In this document: in pieces, positions 1 to 5,902 of the stretch
Layout of the letters: each line of letters opens with the position of its first letter
Numbering within the stretch: position 1 is the stretch's first letter
Assembly: GCA_035315125.1 (NCBI GenBank)
Contig: DATFYI010000293.1
Location: 1-9,695, forward strand
Direction of reading: 5' to 3'
DNA from: DATFYI01 sp035315125
Lineage (GTDB): Bacteria; Chloroflexota; Anaerolineae; Anaerolineales; Anaerolineaceae
Length of the DNA stretch: 9,695 nt
The notes under the pieces: model-generated
Databases searched by the model: none
The model's input: the letters and a program-made list of their open reading frames with translations, nothing else
What the model was told of the DNA's origin: nothing
Program-made: the position numbers and the translations under genes

Positions 1-81
1 CCATTCTTTCAACACTGCTTTTTGCTCGGCATCACTGGCTGGCATACCGCCGCCACTATACAATATCAAGTAGTTATTCAT
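1..81 (-). CDS. YCII-like small protein, N-terminal fragment (runs off left edge)
   Basis: The reverse strand opens with ATG at 81-79 and reads 27 codons without a stop to the window edge. It begins MNNYLILYSGGGMP and continues through SDAEQKAVLKEW. A good Shine-Dalgarno, GGAGG, lies at 93-89 with a 7-nt spacer, which fixes the start. The pattern of a short hydrophobic strand, then a GGGMP turn and an acidic, Gln-containing helix ending in W, resembles the start of small YCII-related (DGPF/YciI-like) alpha-beta proteins. Those are about 100-130 residues, and most have no known substrate. The family call rests on 27 residues and general resemblance, so it is tentative; that this is a real gene start is much surer. 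It is divergent from the DUF1697 gene, with a 175-nt AT-rich spacer between them. Confidence 0.6.
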   Translation of the reverse strand, partial: MNNYLILYSGGGMPASDAEQKAVLKEW

Positions 82-222
82 TCCCAAGCCTCCATACGGC
101 TGGTAAATATCGATCGGTATTACTATTTTTTATTGAGCAACAATGGCGTAGTTATTCTAGCATTTCCCCCAAAGCTTTTCAACGTTTTTATTTTAATAGC
201 ATCATCAGGCCTTTTTTGTTTT

Positions 223-249
223 TTAACAGGATACTTGGACGGGTATAAT
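223..249 (+). promoter_or_regulatory. Candidate promoter giving a leaderless DUF1697 mRNA
   Basis: A perfect TATAAT sits at 244-249, with TTAACA (5 of 6 matches to TTGACA) at 223-228 and a short 15-nt spacer. The start point expected about 7 nt after the -10 box falls at 256-257, which is the ATG of the DUF1697 gene. No Shine-Dalgarno is visible before that ATG. Together these suggest leaderless transcription. The 15-nt spacer is shorter than ideal. Confidence 0.45.
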
Positions 250-256
250 AGCCAGC

Positions 257-802
257 ATGAGCACTTACATTTCGATGCTGCGCGGCATCAACGTGGGCGC
301 GCAAAAAACCATCCACATGGCAGAGCTAACCCGGCTCTATCAAGCGCTGGATTTAGCCGCCGTCAAAACCTATTTGCAGAGCGGCAATGTCGTCTTCGAA
401 AGCGCCGAGCCGGATGCTGGCCGGCTTGGGGAGGCTATCGAAGCGCAAATCGAGCGCACCTTTGGGTTCAAAGTGAGCGTGTTCTTGCGCACTCCAGCTG
501 ATTTTCAAAGCCTGATTGCCGGCAACCCATTCCTGGCTGAGCGTAAGGAAGATCCCACCAGGCTGCACGTGACCTTCTTGTACCGCCCGGTTGGCGAGGC
601 TGAAATCAGCCGTTTGAAGCGCCCAAAGACTGACGCCGATGAATTTGTGGCCGGGACAAAGGAAATCTACCTGTTCTGCCCGAATGGTTACGGCCGGACG
701 AAACTCTCGAATGGCTATTTTGAGAAGATACTGGGCCTGCCGGCCACCACCCGCAACTGGAATACCGTGCTGGCGTTATATAAGATGGCCGGGGAACACT
801 AA
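257..802 (+). CDS. DUF1697 family protein
   Basis: This 181-residue protein has the landmarks of the DUF1697 family: an N-terminal MLRGINVG strand-turn (residues 7-14), TYLQSGNVVF (38-47), a NPF segment (90-92), a CPNGYGRTKLSN loop (141-152) and ATTRNWNTV (163-171) near the C-terminus. The length matches the family's usual ~180 residues, so it looks complete. Members are small soluble cytoplasmic proteins with no established biochemical function. The ATG at 257 is chosen because the family's conserved start follows it at once. There is no Shine-Dalgarno, and a TATAAT box lies only 7 nt upstream, consistent with a leaderless message. It is probably a single-gene unit; the next gene starts 57 nt downstream and belongs to a toxin-antitoxin pair. 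Confidence 0.9.
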   Translation: MSTYISMLRGINVGAQKTIHMAELTRLYQALDLAAVKTYLQSGNVVFESAEPDAGRLGEAIEAQIERTFGFKVSVFLRTPADFQSLIAGNPFLAERKEDPTRLHVTFLYRPVGEAEISRLKRPKTDADEFVAGTKEIYLFCPNGYGRTKLSNGYFEKILGLPATTRNWNTVLALYKMAGEH

Positions 803-859
803 TTTACTAAAATATTGACTGATTGATTCCTAAAAGCTCATCAGCACCTATCTAGCTGG

Positions 860-1114
860 TTGGCCCCGCTTTTCCAAAAGCAATTTTCCAACGGTGCGGA
901 AATAATCATTGCTTACCTCTTTTTCTGCCGGATGCTCGATGCGGCAGTTAACCTGATAGACTTGAAAATTCCATATGGCAATCATCTTGAAAAACTGGAA
1001 AAGGATCTGGCAGGTCAATGGGCAATAAGGATCAATGATCAATGGCGTCTTTGTTTTGAATGGGATGAAAAGGCAGGGGACGCCTATCATGCTTATATTA
1101 CCGATTACCATTAA
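860..1114 (+). CDS. higB: HigB-like RelE-superfamily toxin, N-terminal half altered
   Basis: The C-terminal half matches HigB-type mRNA interferases, which cut mRNA on the ribosome: MLDAAVNLIDLKIP (residues 25-38), GNHLEKL (40-46), GQWAIRINDQWRLCFEW (52-68) and the terminal DYH. The arginines of the IRINDQWR strand and the final His, typical of the active region, are present. The N-terminal half is odd. Residues 13-29 (AEIIIAYLFFCRMLDAA) align without gaps to the usual helix of the form PEIxxRALRKLRMLDAA, but its basic residues are replaced by Ile, Tyr and Phe. No ATG precedes it in frame; only TTG at 860 is available before the stop at 824-826, and no ribosome binding site is seen. An internal ATG at 932 would give a 60-residue product. 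The antitoxin gene follows after 31 nt. It may be an inactive or decaying toxin; the family call is firm, activity is doubtful. Confidence 0.65.
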   Translation: MAPLFQKQFSNGAEIIIAYLFFCRMLDAAVNLIDLKIPYGNHLEKLEKDLAGQWAIRINDQWRLCFEWDEKAGDAYHAYITDYH

Positions 1115-1145
1115 CTGTCCCAGTTATTTAAAGGAGATAGAGTAA

Positions 1146-1445
1146 ATGACAACAGTGCCGTTTATACCAATTCATCCTGGCGAAATCTTATTGGAGGAAT
1201 TCTTAAATCCATTGGGGATCAGCCAGAATTTACTTGCCAAAAATATGAGGGTAGCGCCTGGCCGGATCAATGAAATCGTCAATGGAAAGCGCGGCATTAC
1301 CGCTGAGACTGCCTTGCGGCTAGCCTGTGCTTTAGGCACCACTCCGGAATTCTGGCTAAATCTTCAGATGAAGTATGATCTGCACCTGGCAGAGCAGCTC
1401 AATTCCGATATCTGCAAAGAGGTGATTCCCTTCGAATTAGCCTGA
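1146..1445 (+). CDS. higA: HigA/VapI-family antitoxin, HTH repressor
   Basis: This 99-residue protein is a typical HigA antitoxin. It has the IHPGEILLEEFLNPLGIS lead-in (residues 9-26), an XRE-type helix-turn-helix from about 24 to 60 (SQNLLAKNMRV, then GRINEIVNGKRGIT, then ETALRLACALG), and the family's TTPEFWLNLQMKYDL segment (65-79). Antitoxins of this kind bind their toxin partner and repress their own operon through the HTH. AAGGAG at 1131-1136, 9 nt before the ATG, is a strong ribosome binding site, in contrast to the weak start of the preceding toxin. The toxin-first order is normal for higBA. The gene ends 4 nt short of the convergent minus-strand gene, and no terminator fits between them. 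Nothing in the protein looks broken. Confidence 0.92.
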   Translation: MTTVPFIPIHPGEILLEEFLNPLGISQNLLAKNMRVAPGRINEIVNGKRGITAETALRLACALGTTPEFWLNLQMKYDLHLAEQLNSDICKEVIPFELA

Positions 1446-1449
1446 GCGT

Positions 1450-2424
1450 TTATTTAGATGCGTGCCGCCGAATAAACTGATCGACAAAGGCCATTAATTC
1501 GTTTTCGCGCTCGGGCGGAAAAAGTATTTTAATTTCCTGCTCGAGGTTCTGTAGCCGGGTGGTCAGCACCAATTGCAGCCGCTCCGGCTCATGGCGAACG
1601 GACAGATCTTTGACACGTGCGAGCGGGATATAGCTATATATCATGCCGTATTTGGCTCTGGTATTGCTCATATTTTCTTCGGCCAGCATGAAATAGAAAT
1701 GGCTGGTGACAATTGCCAGATTGGCTGCCAGCTCGCGGCGGTAAAAGCTGCGGCCCTGCCATATAGCTGGACGGTACAATAAAGACTGGATCTGTTCGCC
1801 CGGCAGAAGCAGGTACATGCTGATCATATTCCTGAATTTATAGCTCAATGGGTTTAATAACGGACTGTCGACCTCTGCGCTGGTTGAAGTCAGGGCGTTT
1901 TGGCCAGATATCAATGAACGCAGCTGTACGGATAATTCCTCGAATAGGCCAGAACTGACCGTGTTGTAATAAATGCGCGTTTGTTTGATCTGCCCCTGTT
2001 GGAGCGAGCTGAACTCGATCCACGAAAAGAGCAGGATCGAACCCATTTGGAATGAGAGAAGCTGCTCGAATGGTATCGCCTGTAGCTGCGTTACTGCACC
2101 CGCCGGCGTGATAGAAACCAACAGCAGCTGCTGGGCGGTCAGCGCCAGTATCCAGTTGGGGGTCAGGACACGCCTGGAATTAAAGAAAAACCTTTTGCTG
2201 TCTTTACCGCCTTCTTCCACAACCTGGCTGGGTACCTTGAGCAAAATCAAGGTCTGTTCGCCGGGTGTCATTTCAGCCTGTATGGCCTGGCCAATTTCGG
2301 GATCCAGATCGTCAAGGCGGTCGACTCTAGCAGTAAAATCCTGCCTGGTTGGGCGTTCTATCACCCAATCGAAGGGGCTGAGGATACGCTTCTTCGCCTG
2401 ATTTTGTGAAATATCACCCTTCAT
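1450..2424 (-). CDS. Unrecognised 324-aa soluble protein with two PH-like halves
   Basis: I do not recognise a named family. The protein has no signal peptide and no convincing membrane span. Two halves look alike: residues ~50-172 and ~205-320 each start with a PGEQ motif (PGEQTLILLKVPSQ at 54-67; PGEQIQSLLYRPAI at 208-221). Each goes on to a strand of the kind WILALTAQQLLLVS (91-104) or ANLAIVTSHFYFML (234-247), then a segment ending in IPFEQLLSF or IPLARVKDLSV, and closes with a helix (FEELSVQLRSLI; ENELMAFVDQFI). This beta-strand series with a closing helix is the outline of bacterial PH-like domains, so a tandem PH-like protein is a reasonable inference. The start is supported by GGAGA (2436-2432) 7 nt upstream. 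It has its own candidate promoter and follows the diguanylate cyclase gene on the same strand after 113 nt. Confidence 0.75.
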   Translation of the reverse strand: MKGDISQNQAKKRILSPFDWVIERPTRQDFTARVDRLDDLDPEIGQAIQAEMTPGEQTLILLKVPSQVVEEGGKDSKRFFFNSRRVLTPNWILALTAQQLLLVSITPAGAVTQLQAIPFEQLLSFQMGSILLFSWIEFSSLQQGQIKQTRIYYNTVSSGLFEELSVQLRSLISGQNALTSTSAEVDSPLLNPLSYKFRNMISMYLLLPGEQIQSLLYRPAIWQGRSFYRRELAANLAIVTSHFYFMLAEENMSNTRAKYGMIYSYIPLARVKDLSVRHEPERLQLVLTTRLQNLEQEIKILFPPERENELMAFVDQFIRRHASK

Positions 2425-2478
2425 GGGAATGTCTCCACTCGATATTAACTATCAAATTGATTGTACATTCAGGATGAA

Positions 2479-2513
2479 ATTATCACAATATTCGTGGTGC
2501 AGTTCAATTGAAC
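2479..2513 (-). promoter_or_regulatory. Candidate promoter with palindromic operator over the -35 box
   Basis: Read on the minus strand, TTGAAC (2507-2502) and GATAAT (2484-2479, 5 of 6 matches to TATAAT) are 17 nt apart. The start point would fall near 2472, giving a ~47-nt leader to the ATG at 2424. The -35 box is half of a perfect 12-bp palindrome, GTTCAATTGAAC (2502-2513), a position where a dimeric repressor could block RNA polymerase. The promoter is inferred from consensus matches, and the regulator is unknown. Confidence 0.45.
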
Positions 2514-2537
2514 CAGGGCAGTATCCGGTAGCCGATA

Positions 2538-3785
2538 TTATTGTCTCACACAATTGCGCCCGTCTGACTTGGCGCGATAAAGCGCCGCATCCGCCCTCGC
2601 CAGCATGCCTTGAACATCGCTGCTGGTGCTGAAGCTGCCCGCCGCTATCCCAACGCTGATCGTCACACCCGCCGAAATCGGTGATGCCTGGTGAGGAATG
2701 GCCAGGTTCTGAACGGCCAGCCGGATACGCTCTGCCACCAAACCGGCGATACGCATGTCCGCTCCCGGCAGTAAGGCGACAAACTCTTCACCCCCAAAGC
2801 GGGCCACAATATCAGCGCTGTTGCGCAACGACTTTAATAGCACGCCAGCAATCTGTCGCAGACATTCATCCCCGGCCGGGTGCCCATAGCAGTCGTTGTA
2901 AAGCTTGAAATGATCGATATCCGCCATCAAGATCGCCAGCAAGTCAGACTGTGGTTGCTGCACCAGGCGATCCAGGTATTCATTCAGCTCCAGGCGATTC
3001 GGGATGGCAGTCAGCGGGTCGATGTGGGATAGTTCGGCTAATTTCATATTCTTCACAGATAGAATGGCGTGCTGGATGCGCTCGCGCAGGTTGAGCAGAT
3101 AGCTACGGCGCTGGTCGTGTTCGAGCCGGTAATTTGCAAACAGCGTGAACCCGATGCACGTATACAGGACGGTGATGTTACTTGCCTGAACTAGCACCGG
3201 CACGCCAGGGCTAAAAGGGTAAAATATCACATAAATCCCGCCGAGCAGCATGGAGGCCGCCACCGCTTGCCAAAACCGCAGCTGCACGATGATATTGCCA
3301 AACGTGATAATCAATAACAGCACCGCATGGTAGTAGATCGCTTTCGGATCTTTGCTGATGTTAAGCAAATAAATGACGCCGGCTCCGGTGCCAACCGTAA
3401 TCGCGGCTTCAAGGTTCTCTCTGGCCACCGCAGGAATCCCGCGATACAATGCCGCCATGAACAGAAAAGTTGCCGGGGTGATGATGGCAAAATGGATGAC
3501 CAGCGCCGAGCTAAAAACGTCCGGGATCATGATGCGATCGGCGAACAAGAATAAATTGTAAATCAAGACCGATACCAGGCCCCCGATGATCAGATAATGA
3601 GCACGGGTCGCACCGGTTTCACGTTCAAATAGCTCTTCAAGATGGGCCGGGAAACGAAGCCAATGGAAACCTTTTTCAAGAGTTGTGTCTACTTCACCTG
3701 CTAAAACAGGTAATTCTTGTTCGGGGATATCGATCCCAACAGGATGGGGACTGCCGTGATTTTCAAAATGAGGTTTATCCGGCAT
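2538..3785 (-). CDS. Membrane-bound GGDEF diguanylate cyclase
   Basis: The protein (415 residues from the ATG at 3785) should make cyclic di-GMP from two GTP at the inner face of the membrane. A ~63-residue cytoplasmic N-terminus is followed by six predicted membrane spans (about 64-85, 91-114, 126-143, 152-169, 173-191, 199-218) and a short helical linker. A complete GGDEF domain (~255-415) follows, with HIDPLTAIPNRL (254-265), the metal-site ADIDHFK (288-294), NDCYGHPAGDECL (297-309), the active-site RFGGEEF (329-335) and a C-terminal ADAALYRAKSDGRN. The inhibitory I-site RxxD is not in register: Asp325 is placed correctly, but the residue three before it is Asn, with Arg one step further away. 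Product inhibition may therefore be weak or absent. An upstream GTG at 3800 lacks a ribosome binding site; the ATG at 3785 has GGAG 5 nt before it. The membrane part is a sensor of unknown ligand. Confidence 0.93.
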   Translation of the reverse strand: MPDKPHFENHGSPHPVGIDIPEQELPVLAGEVDTTLEKGFHWLRFPAHLEELFERETGATRAHYLIIGGLVSVLIYNLFLFADRIMIPDVFSSALVIHFAIITPATFLFMAALYRGIPAVARENLEAAITVGTGAGVIYLLNISKDPKAIYYHAVLLLIITFGNIIVQLRFWQAVAASMLLGGIYVIFYPFSPGVPVLVQASNITVLYTCIGFTLFANYRLEHDQRRSYLLNLRERIQHAILSVKNMKLAELSHIDPLTAIPNRLELNEYLDRLVQQPQSDLLAILMADIDHFKLYNDCYGHPAGDECLRQIAGVLLKSLRNSADIVARFGGEEFVALLPGADMRIAGLVAERIRLAVQNLAIPHQASPISAGVTISVGIAAGSFSTSSDVQGMLARADAALYRAKSDGRNCVRQ

Positions 3786-3790
3786 GATCA

Positions 3791-3794
3791 CTCC
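3791..3794 (-). promoter_or_regulatory. Ribosome binding site deciding the diguanylate cyclase start
   Basis: GGAG on the minus strand stands 5 nt before the ATG at 3785. The alternative GTG start at 3800 lies upstream of this site and has no Shine-Dalgarno of its own, so the shorter 415-residue form is preferred. Confidence 0.6.
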
Positions 3795-4163
3795 AAACAC
3801 TCATCTAAGGGATCAGAGTCATTCAAATTCTGACCACACAACATAATTTCCACGAATTTATATACATAGCTCGTCTTTGTTCTCCCGCCAGTAATGGATC
3901 TATATTGTTATCGTTGCCGAACTTAACAATTTTTATAATAAATTTTATGTTAATTAACTGTTAAATGAAGCTAAACTTTTCCCACCTGTATTCTATAGGG
4001 TTAAACCCCAAACTGTTATTCTGGTTCTGACCAACCAGCGCAAGCGCAGAAAATATCGGCGTTCAATCACAGGGAAAGAGTAGAGCAAGCGTCAAGCATT
4101 TGGCAGTAGTGCGTGTTAATATAAGTATCAATAAACGACTTCTCTTCTTCTCCTCCTTTAAAA

Positions 4164-4196
4164 GAGCACTCCCGGGTCGGCGTCCCAGGAGTGCTC
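4164..4196. repeat. Strong inverted repeat upstream of the transporter
   Basis: The arms at 4164-4176 and 4184-4196 pair over 12 of 13 positions (GAGCACTCC perfect, one C/A mismatch, then GGG/CCC) around a 7-nt loop. On the minus strand the stem is followed by TTTTAAAGG, so it could be a minus-strand terminator, although no minus-strand gene is visible above it. It also lies just upstream of TATAAT at 4213-4218, where a -35 box would be, so an operator is possible. Confidence 0.6.
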
Positions 4197-4212
4197 AGCA
4201 TTTAATTGATAC

Positions 4213-4218
4213 TATAAT
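4213..4218 (+). promoter_or_regulatory. Candidate -10 box for the cation transporter
   Basis: A perfect TATAAT stands 52 nt before the ATG at 4271, implying a start near 4225 and a leader of about 46 nt. No -35 hexamer is recognisable at the right distance; the right arm of the inverted repeat occupies that place. This fits either an activator-dependent promoter or chance in AT-rich DNA. Confidence 0.35.
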
Positions 4219-4270
4219 TGTTTTTAATAAAAATAATGGAACTTATTTGGATGGAGAAAGAAACGGCAGC

Positions 4271-4897
4271 ATGGATAATGCTCGCACAACCGATGTCCGC
4301 CAGGGCGTGCGTATTGAAATCCTCAGCGTGCTCTGGAATCTGATCGAGATGGCGCTGGCAATCGCAGCAGGGCTGGCAGCCGGCAGTATCCTCTTAATCG
4401 CTTTTGGTCTTGACAGCCTGATAGAGCTGGTCAGCAGTGGCATGCTGCTGTGGCGGTTGCTGGTTGAAAGCCGTCAGGGCGACGTGGAGCGCGTCGAGCA
4501 GGCCGAACGGCGCGCCAGCCGGGTGGTGGCCATCAGCCTGGCGTTGCTATGCATCTACGTGCTGGTGACGGCCGTCTACGGGTTGGTCATGCGTACCCAA
4601 CCCGAAAACTCTATGCTAGGTATCGGCGTCTCGGCGGCAGCCGTGCTGGTCATGCCTTACCTGGCGGTCAGCAAGCGGCGCATTGCTAAGCGAATGGACA
4701 GCGAGGCGCTGCACGGCGATGCCGCCAATTCCATCACCTGCGCCTATATGGCGGGCACTGTGCTGGCCGGCCTGGCCGCCAATACATTGTTGGGTTGGTG
4801 GTGGGCAGAAGCTGTGGCGGCGCTGCTGTTCCTCGTCTGGCTCATTCGAGAAACCCGTGAAGCTTTTGAAGAGGCACATTTCGGGAAATCCGAATAA
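4271..4897 (+). CDS. Short cation-diffusion-facilitator-type membrane transporter
   Basis: This 208-residue protein is almost entirely membrane: spans at about 14-35, 38-63, 85-106, 115-133, 152-172 and 177-193, which matches the six-helix core of cation efflux (CDF) proteins that exchange divalent metal ions for protons. The span-2 motif FGLDSLIEL (46-53 region) gives Asp48 and Glu52, the expected DxxxD/E metal ligands. The span-5 site is LHGDAANS, with His148 and Asp150 rather than the usual HxxxD spacing. The chain stops soon after span 6 (RETREAFEEAH), so the cytoplasmic metal-sensing C-terminal domain of full-length CDF proteins (~300 residues) is absent. Such short forms are a known type; substrate cannot be told. 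The ATG at 4271 is chosen because homology-like sequence begins just after it. The nearest GGAG (4253-4256) is rather far at 14 nt. It is followed by a strong hairpin terminator. Confidence 0.82.
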   Translation: MDNARTTDVRQGVRIEILSVLWNLIEMALAIAAGLAAGSILLIAFGLDSLIELVSSGMLLWRLLVESRQGDVERVEQAERRASRVVAISLALLCIYVLVTAVYGLVMRTQPENSMLGIGVSAAAVLVMPYLAVSKRRIAKRMDSEALHGDAANSITCAYMAGTVLAGLAANTLLGWWWAEAVAALLFLVWLIRETREAFEEAHFGKSE

Positions 4898-4933
4898 AGC
4901 CCGCTTTTAATAGAGATTATAAGGGTTTGGCAT

Positions 4934-4974
4934 CATAAAACCTCGACAGTGTGCAATCCTGTCGAGGTTTTATG
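4934..4974. terminator. Perfect 16-bp bidirectional terminator hairpin
   Basis: The arms CATAAAACCTCGACAG (4934-4949) and CTGTCGAGGTTTTATG (4959-4974) are perfectly complementary around a 9-nt loop. The A4/T4 tracts inside the stem give a U-run in either direction. It lies 36 nt after the transporter stop and also downstream of the minus-strand tail remnant, so it can serve both sides. Confidence 0.85.
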
Positions 4975-4996
4975 GATTGTTTTTCCAGTTGATAGG

Positions 4997-5134
4997 TTAT
5001 TGCGCGGGCGTAGCGCTGGGTTCCGGCGTATCAGTCGGGCTGGGTTGGACATCCAGATCGGTTGGCTCAAGCGTTGCCGTAAGTTGAATAGCTGGCGTTT
5101 CTGAAGGTCTGGGCGCCTGGCTCGCTTCGCATGC
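4997..5134 (-). pseudogene. Remnant of a Pro/Thr/Ser-rich protein tail
   Basis: On the minus strand a 45-codon open stretch follows an in-frame TAA (5137-5135) and has no start codon. It reads ACEASQAPRPSETP and continues through AIQLTATLEPTDLDV to QPSPTDTPEPSATPAQ and a stop. The end closely matches the C-terminus of the large secreted protein encoded at 5962-9051 (SDTPLPEPSATPAP). At DNA level GCGT-GCGCTGGGTTC and CGGCGT-TCAG are shared, with a 6-nt indel between them. Codon-like order kept without a start or an upstream body suggests the leftover 3' end of a deleted paralogue. The terminator at 4934-4974 lies just beyond its stop, as expected for a former gene end. The alternative, convergent low-complexity sequence, is less likely given the matching stop position. 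Confidence 0.65.
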
Positions 5135-5158
5135 TTATGCAGGTGCTGTTATGACCTC

Positions 5159-5191
5159 ATTAATCTTATCTTAATCTAGCATCCGTACAAT
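5159..5191 (+). promoter_or_regulatory. Candidate activator-type promoter with TTAAT direct repeat
   Basis: ATTAAT (5159-5164) and CTTAAT (5170-5175) form a direct repeat with a 5-nt gap (11-bp period); as seven-mers TTAATCT recurs at 5160-5166 and 5171-5177. A TACAAT -10-like box follows at 5186-5191, with no good -35 hexamer. The arrangement matches sites of OmpR/PhoB-family response regulators, in particular the PmrA-type YTTAAK-N5-YTTAAK pattern with one mismatch. It precedes the exported twin-repeat protein gene by 55 nt. Confidence 0.4.
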
Positions 5192-5232
5192 GATAAGTGA
5201 TCGATTTTGTCCACGTTTTTCCTGTCATCAAT

Positions 5233-5238
5233 AGGAGG
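5233..5238 (+). promoter_or_regulatory. Ribosome binding site deciding the twin-repeat protein start
   Basis: AGGAGG with a 7-nt spacer precedes the ATG at 5246. An in-frame ATG-like start at 5207 lies upstream of this site and would add 13 residues before the hydrophobic anchor, so 5246 is preferred. Confidence 0.85.
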
Positions 5239-5245
5239 GACTTGT

Positions 5246-5869
5246 ATGTCAGCTATTTATAAGTTTTTATTATCCTTGTTTGCTATTGTGGCGGTCGTGG
5301 TGGTTGGCTTTGCTATCTTTGGCGCCGTGAAATTAGCTGCTGCGCAGGGCAACCTGGCCTCCATTCAGGCCCGGCCGGCGGCCTCAACCAGCGCCGGCCT
5401 GACCAGTCCCAGCGACTCCGGTGGAACGGTGAAAGTTGGCCCGCAAGAGGCCGGAAATTGCTCGCTGCACAAACTGCCTGTTGGAACAACAGTCGATTGG
5501 GTCAACGGGGCCTACGCCGCGAATACTTACTCCTATTATCAAGTCGGTCTGCATTTCGGTAACTATACCTATACTCGCTTTATCAATGCCTACAACTGCG
5601 CCATCATTCCAGATCCCAACAGTGACTGCGCCTTGTATGGCACCAACTGCACGAATAATCCCGAGTTGGCCGAGATTGTGGTCAGCCAACAGTTGGCCGG
5701 TTTATGCGCGCTGCACAAACTGCCACACGGTACCGTGATCGATAAGGTCAGTGTGGCTTATGAAAAAATTCCAAAACCTTATTATCAAGTTAATTTGCAT
5801 TTTGGCAATTACGCCTACACGCGCTATATCGATGCCACCAACTGCGATATCATTCCGAACCCGAATTAG
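5246..5869 (+). CDS. Exported or membrane-anchored twin-repeat cysteine protein, family unknown
   Basis: The 207-residue product starts with a hydrophobic segment (about 3-33) that is an uncleaved anchor or signal peptide, with a possible AAAQ-type cleavage near 33. A Ser/Thr/Ala/Pro linker (to ~69) follows. Two copies of a ~55-residue repeat come next, at 70-125 and 152-206, offset by 82 residues. Shared features are C-x-LHKLP-GT (72-82; 154-163), YYQV-LHFGNY-YTR (97-111; 179-193) and NC-IIP-PN (117-125; 199-207). Each repeat has two cysteines (Cys72/Cys118 and Cys154/Cys200), and a third pair (Cys128/Cys135) lies in the linker, so three disulfides outside the membrane are likely. I do not recognise the family; the aromatic-rich strands suggest a small beta fold. 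It has a strong ribosome binding site, a TTAAT-repeat promoter and its own terminator, so it is probably transcribed alone. Confidence 0.85.
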   Translation: MSAIYKFLLSLFAIVAVVVVGFAIFGAVKLAAAQGNLASIQARPAASTSAGLTSPSDSGGTVKVGPQEAGNCSLHKLPVGTTVDWVNGAYAANTYSYYQVGLHFGNYTYTRFINAYNCAIIPDPNSDCALYGTNCTNNPELAEIVVSQQLAGLCALHKLPHGTVIDKVSVAYEKIPKPYYQVNLHFGNYAYTRYIDATNCDIIPNPN

Positions 5870-5902
5870 TTTTTCAATAACCAATCTGCCGGTAACATCA
5901 AT

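Larger units (their letters stand above)
3786..4270. other. 485-nt gene-free divergent regulatory region
   Basis: No convincing gene is seen on either strand. The stretch separates the divergent diguanylate cyclase and cation transporter genes and should hold both promoters. It contains an AT-rich block (about 3938-3966) with TTAACA and TGTTAA in inverted orientation, an 11-bp inverted repeat GGGTTAAACCC (3998-4008), the hairpin at 4164-4196 and a TATAAT at 4213-4218. An open frame from 4100 runs into the transporter, but its first 57 codons look like random translation and include the hairpin, so it is not taken as coding. Confidence 0.6.

Noticed and set aside
22..501. 159-codon plus-strand frame over the left end
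   Set aside because: It overlaps the divergent YCII-like start, the intergenic spacer and the DUF1697 gene in another frame; its composition is not protein-like.
3998..4008. GGGTTAAACCC inverted repeat as an operator
   Set aside because: It is short, has no promoter element at a meaningful distance and is close to chance expectation in a 485-nt region.
4100..4270. 57-codon N-terminal extension of the cation transporter
   Set aside because: It includes the inverted repeat and AT-rich spacer, has no family-like sequence and begins without a ribosome binding site. The transporter core starts after the ATG at 4271.
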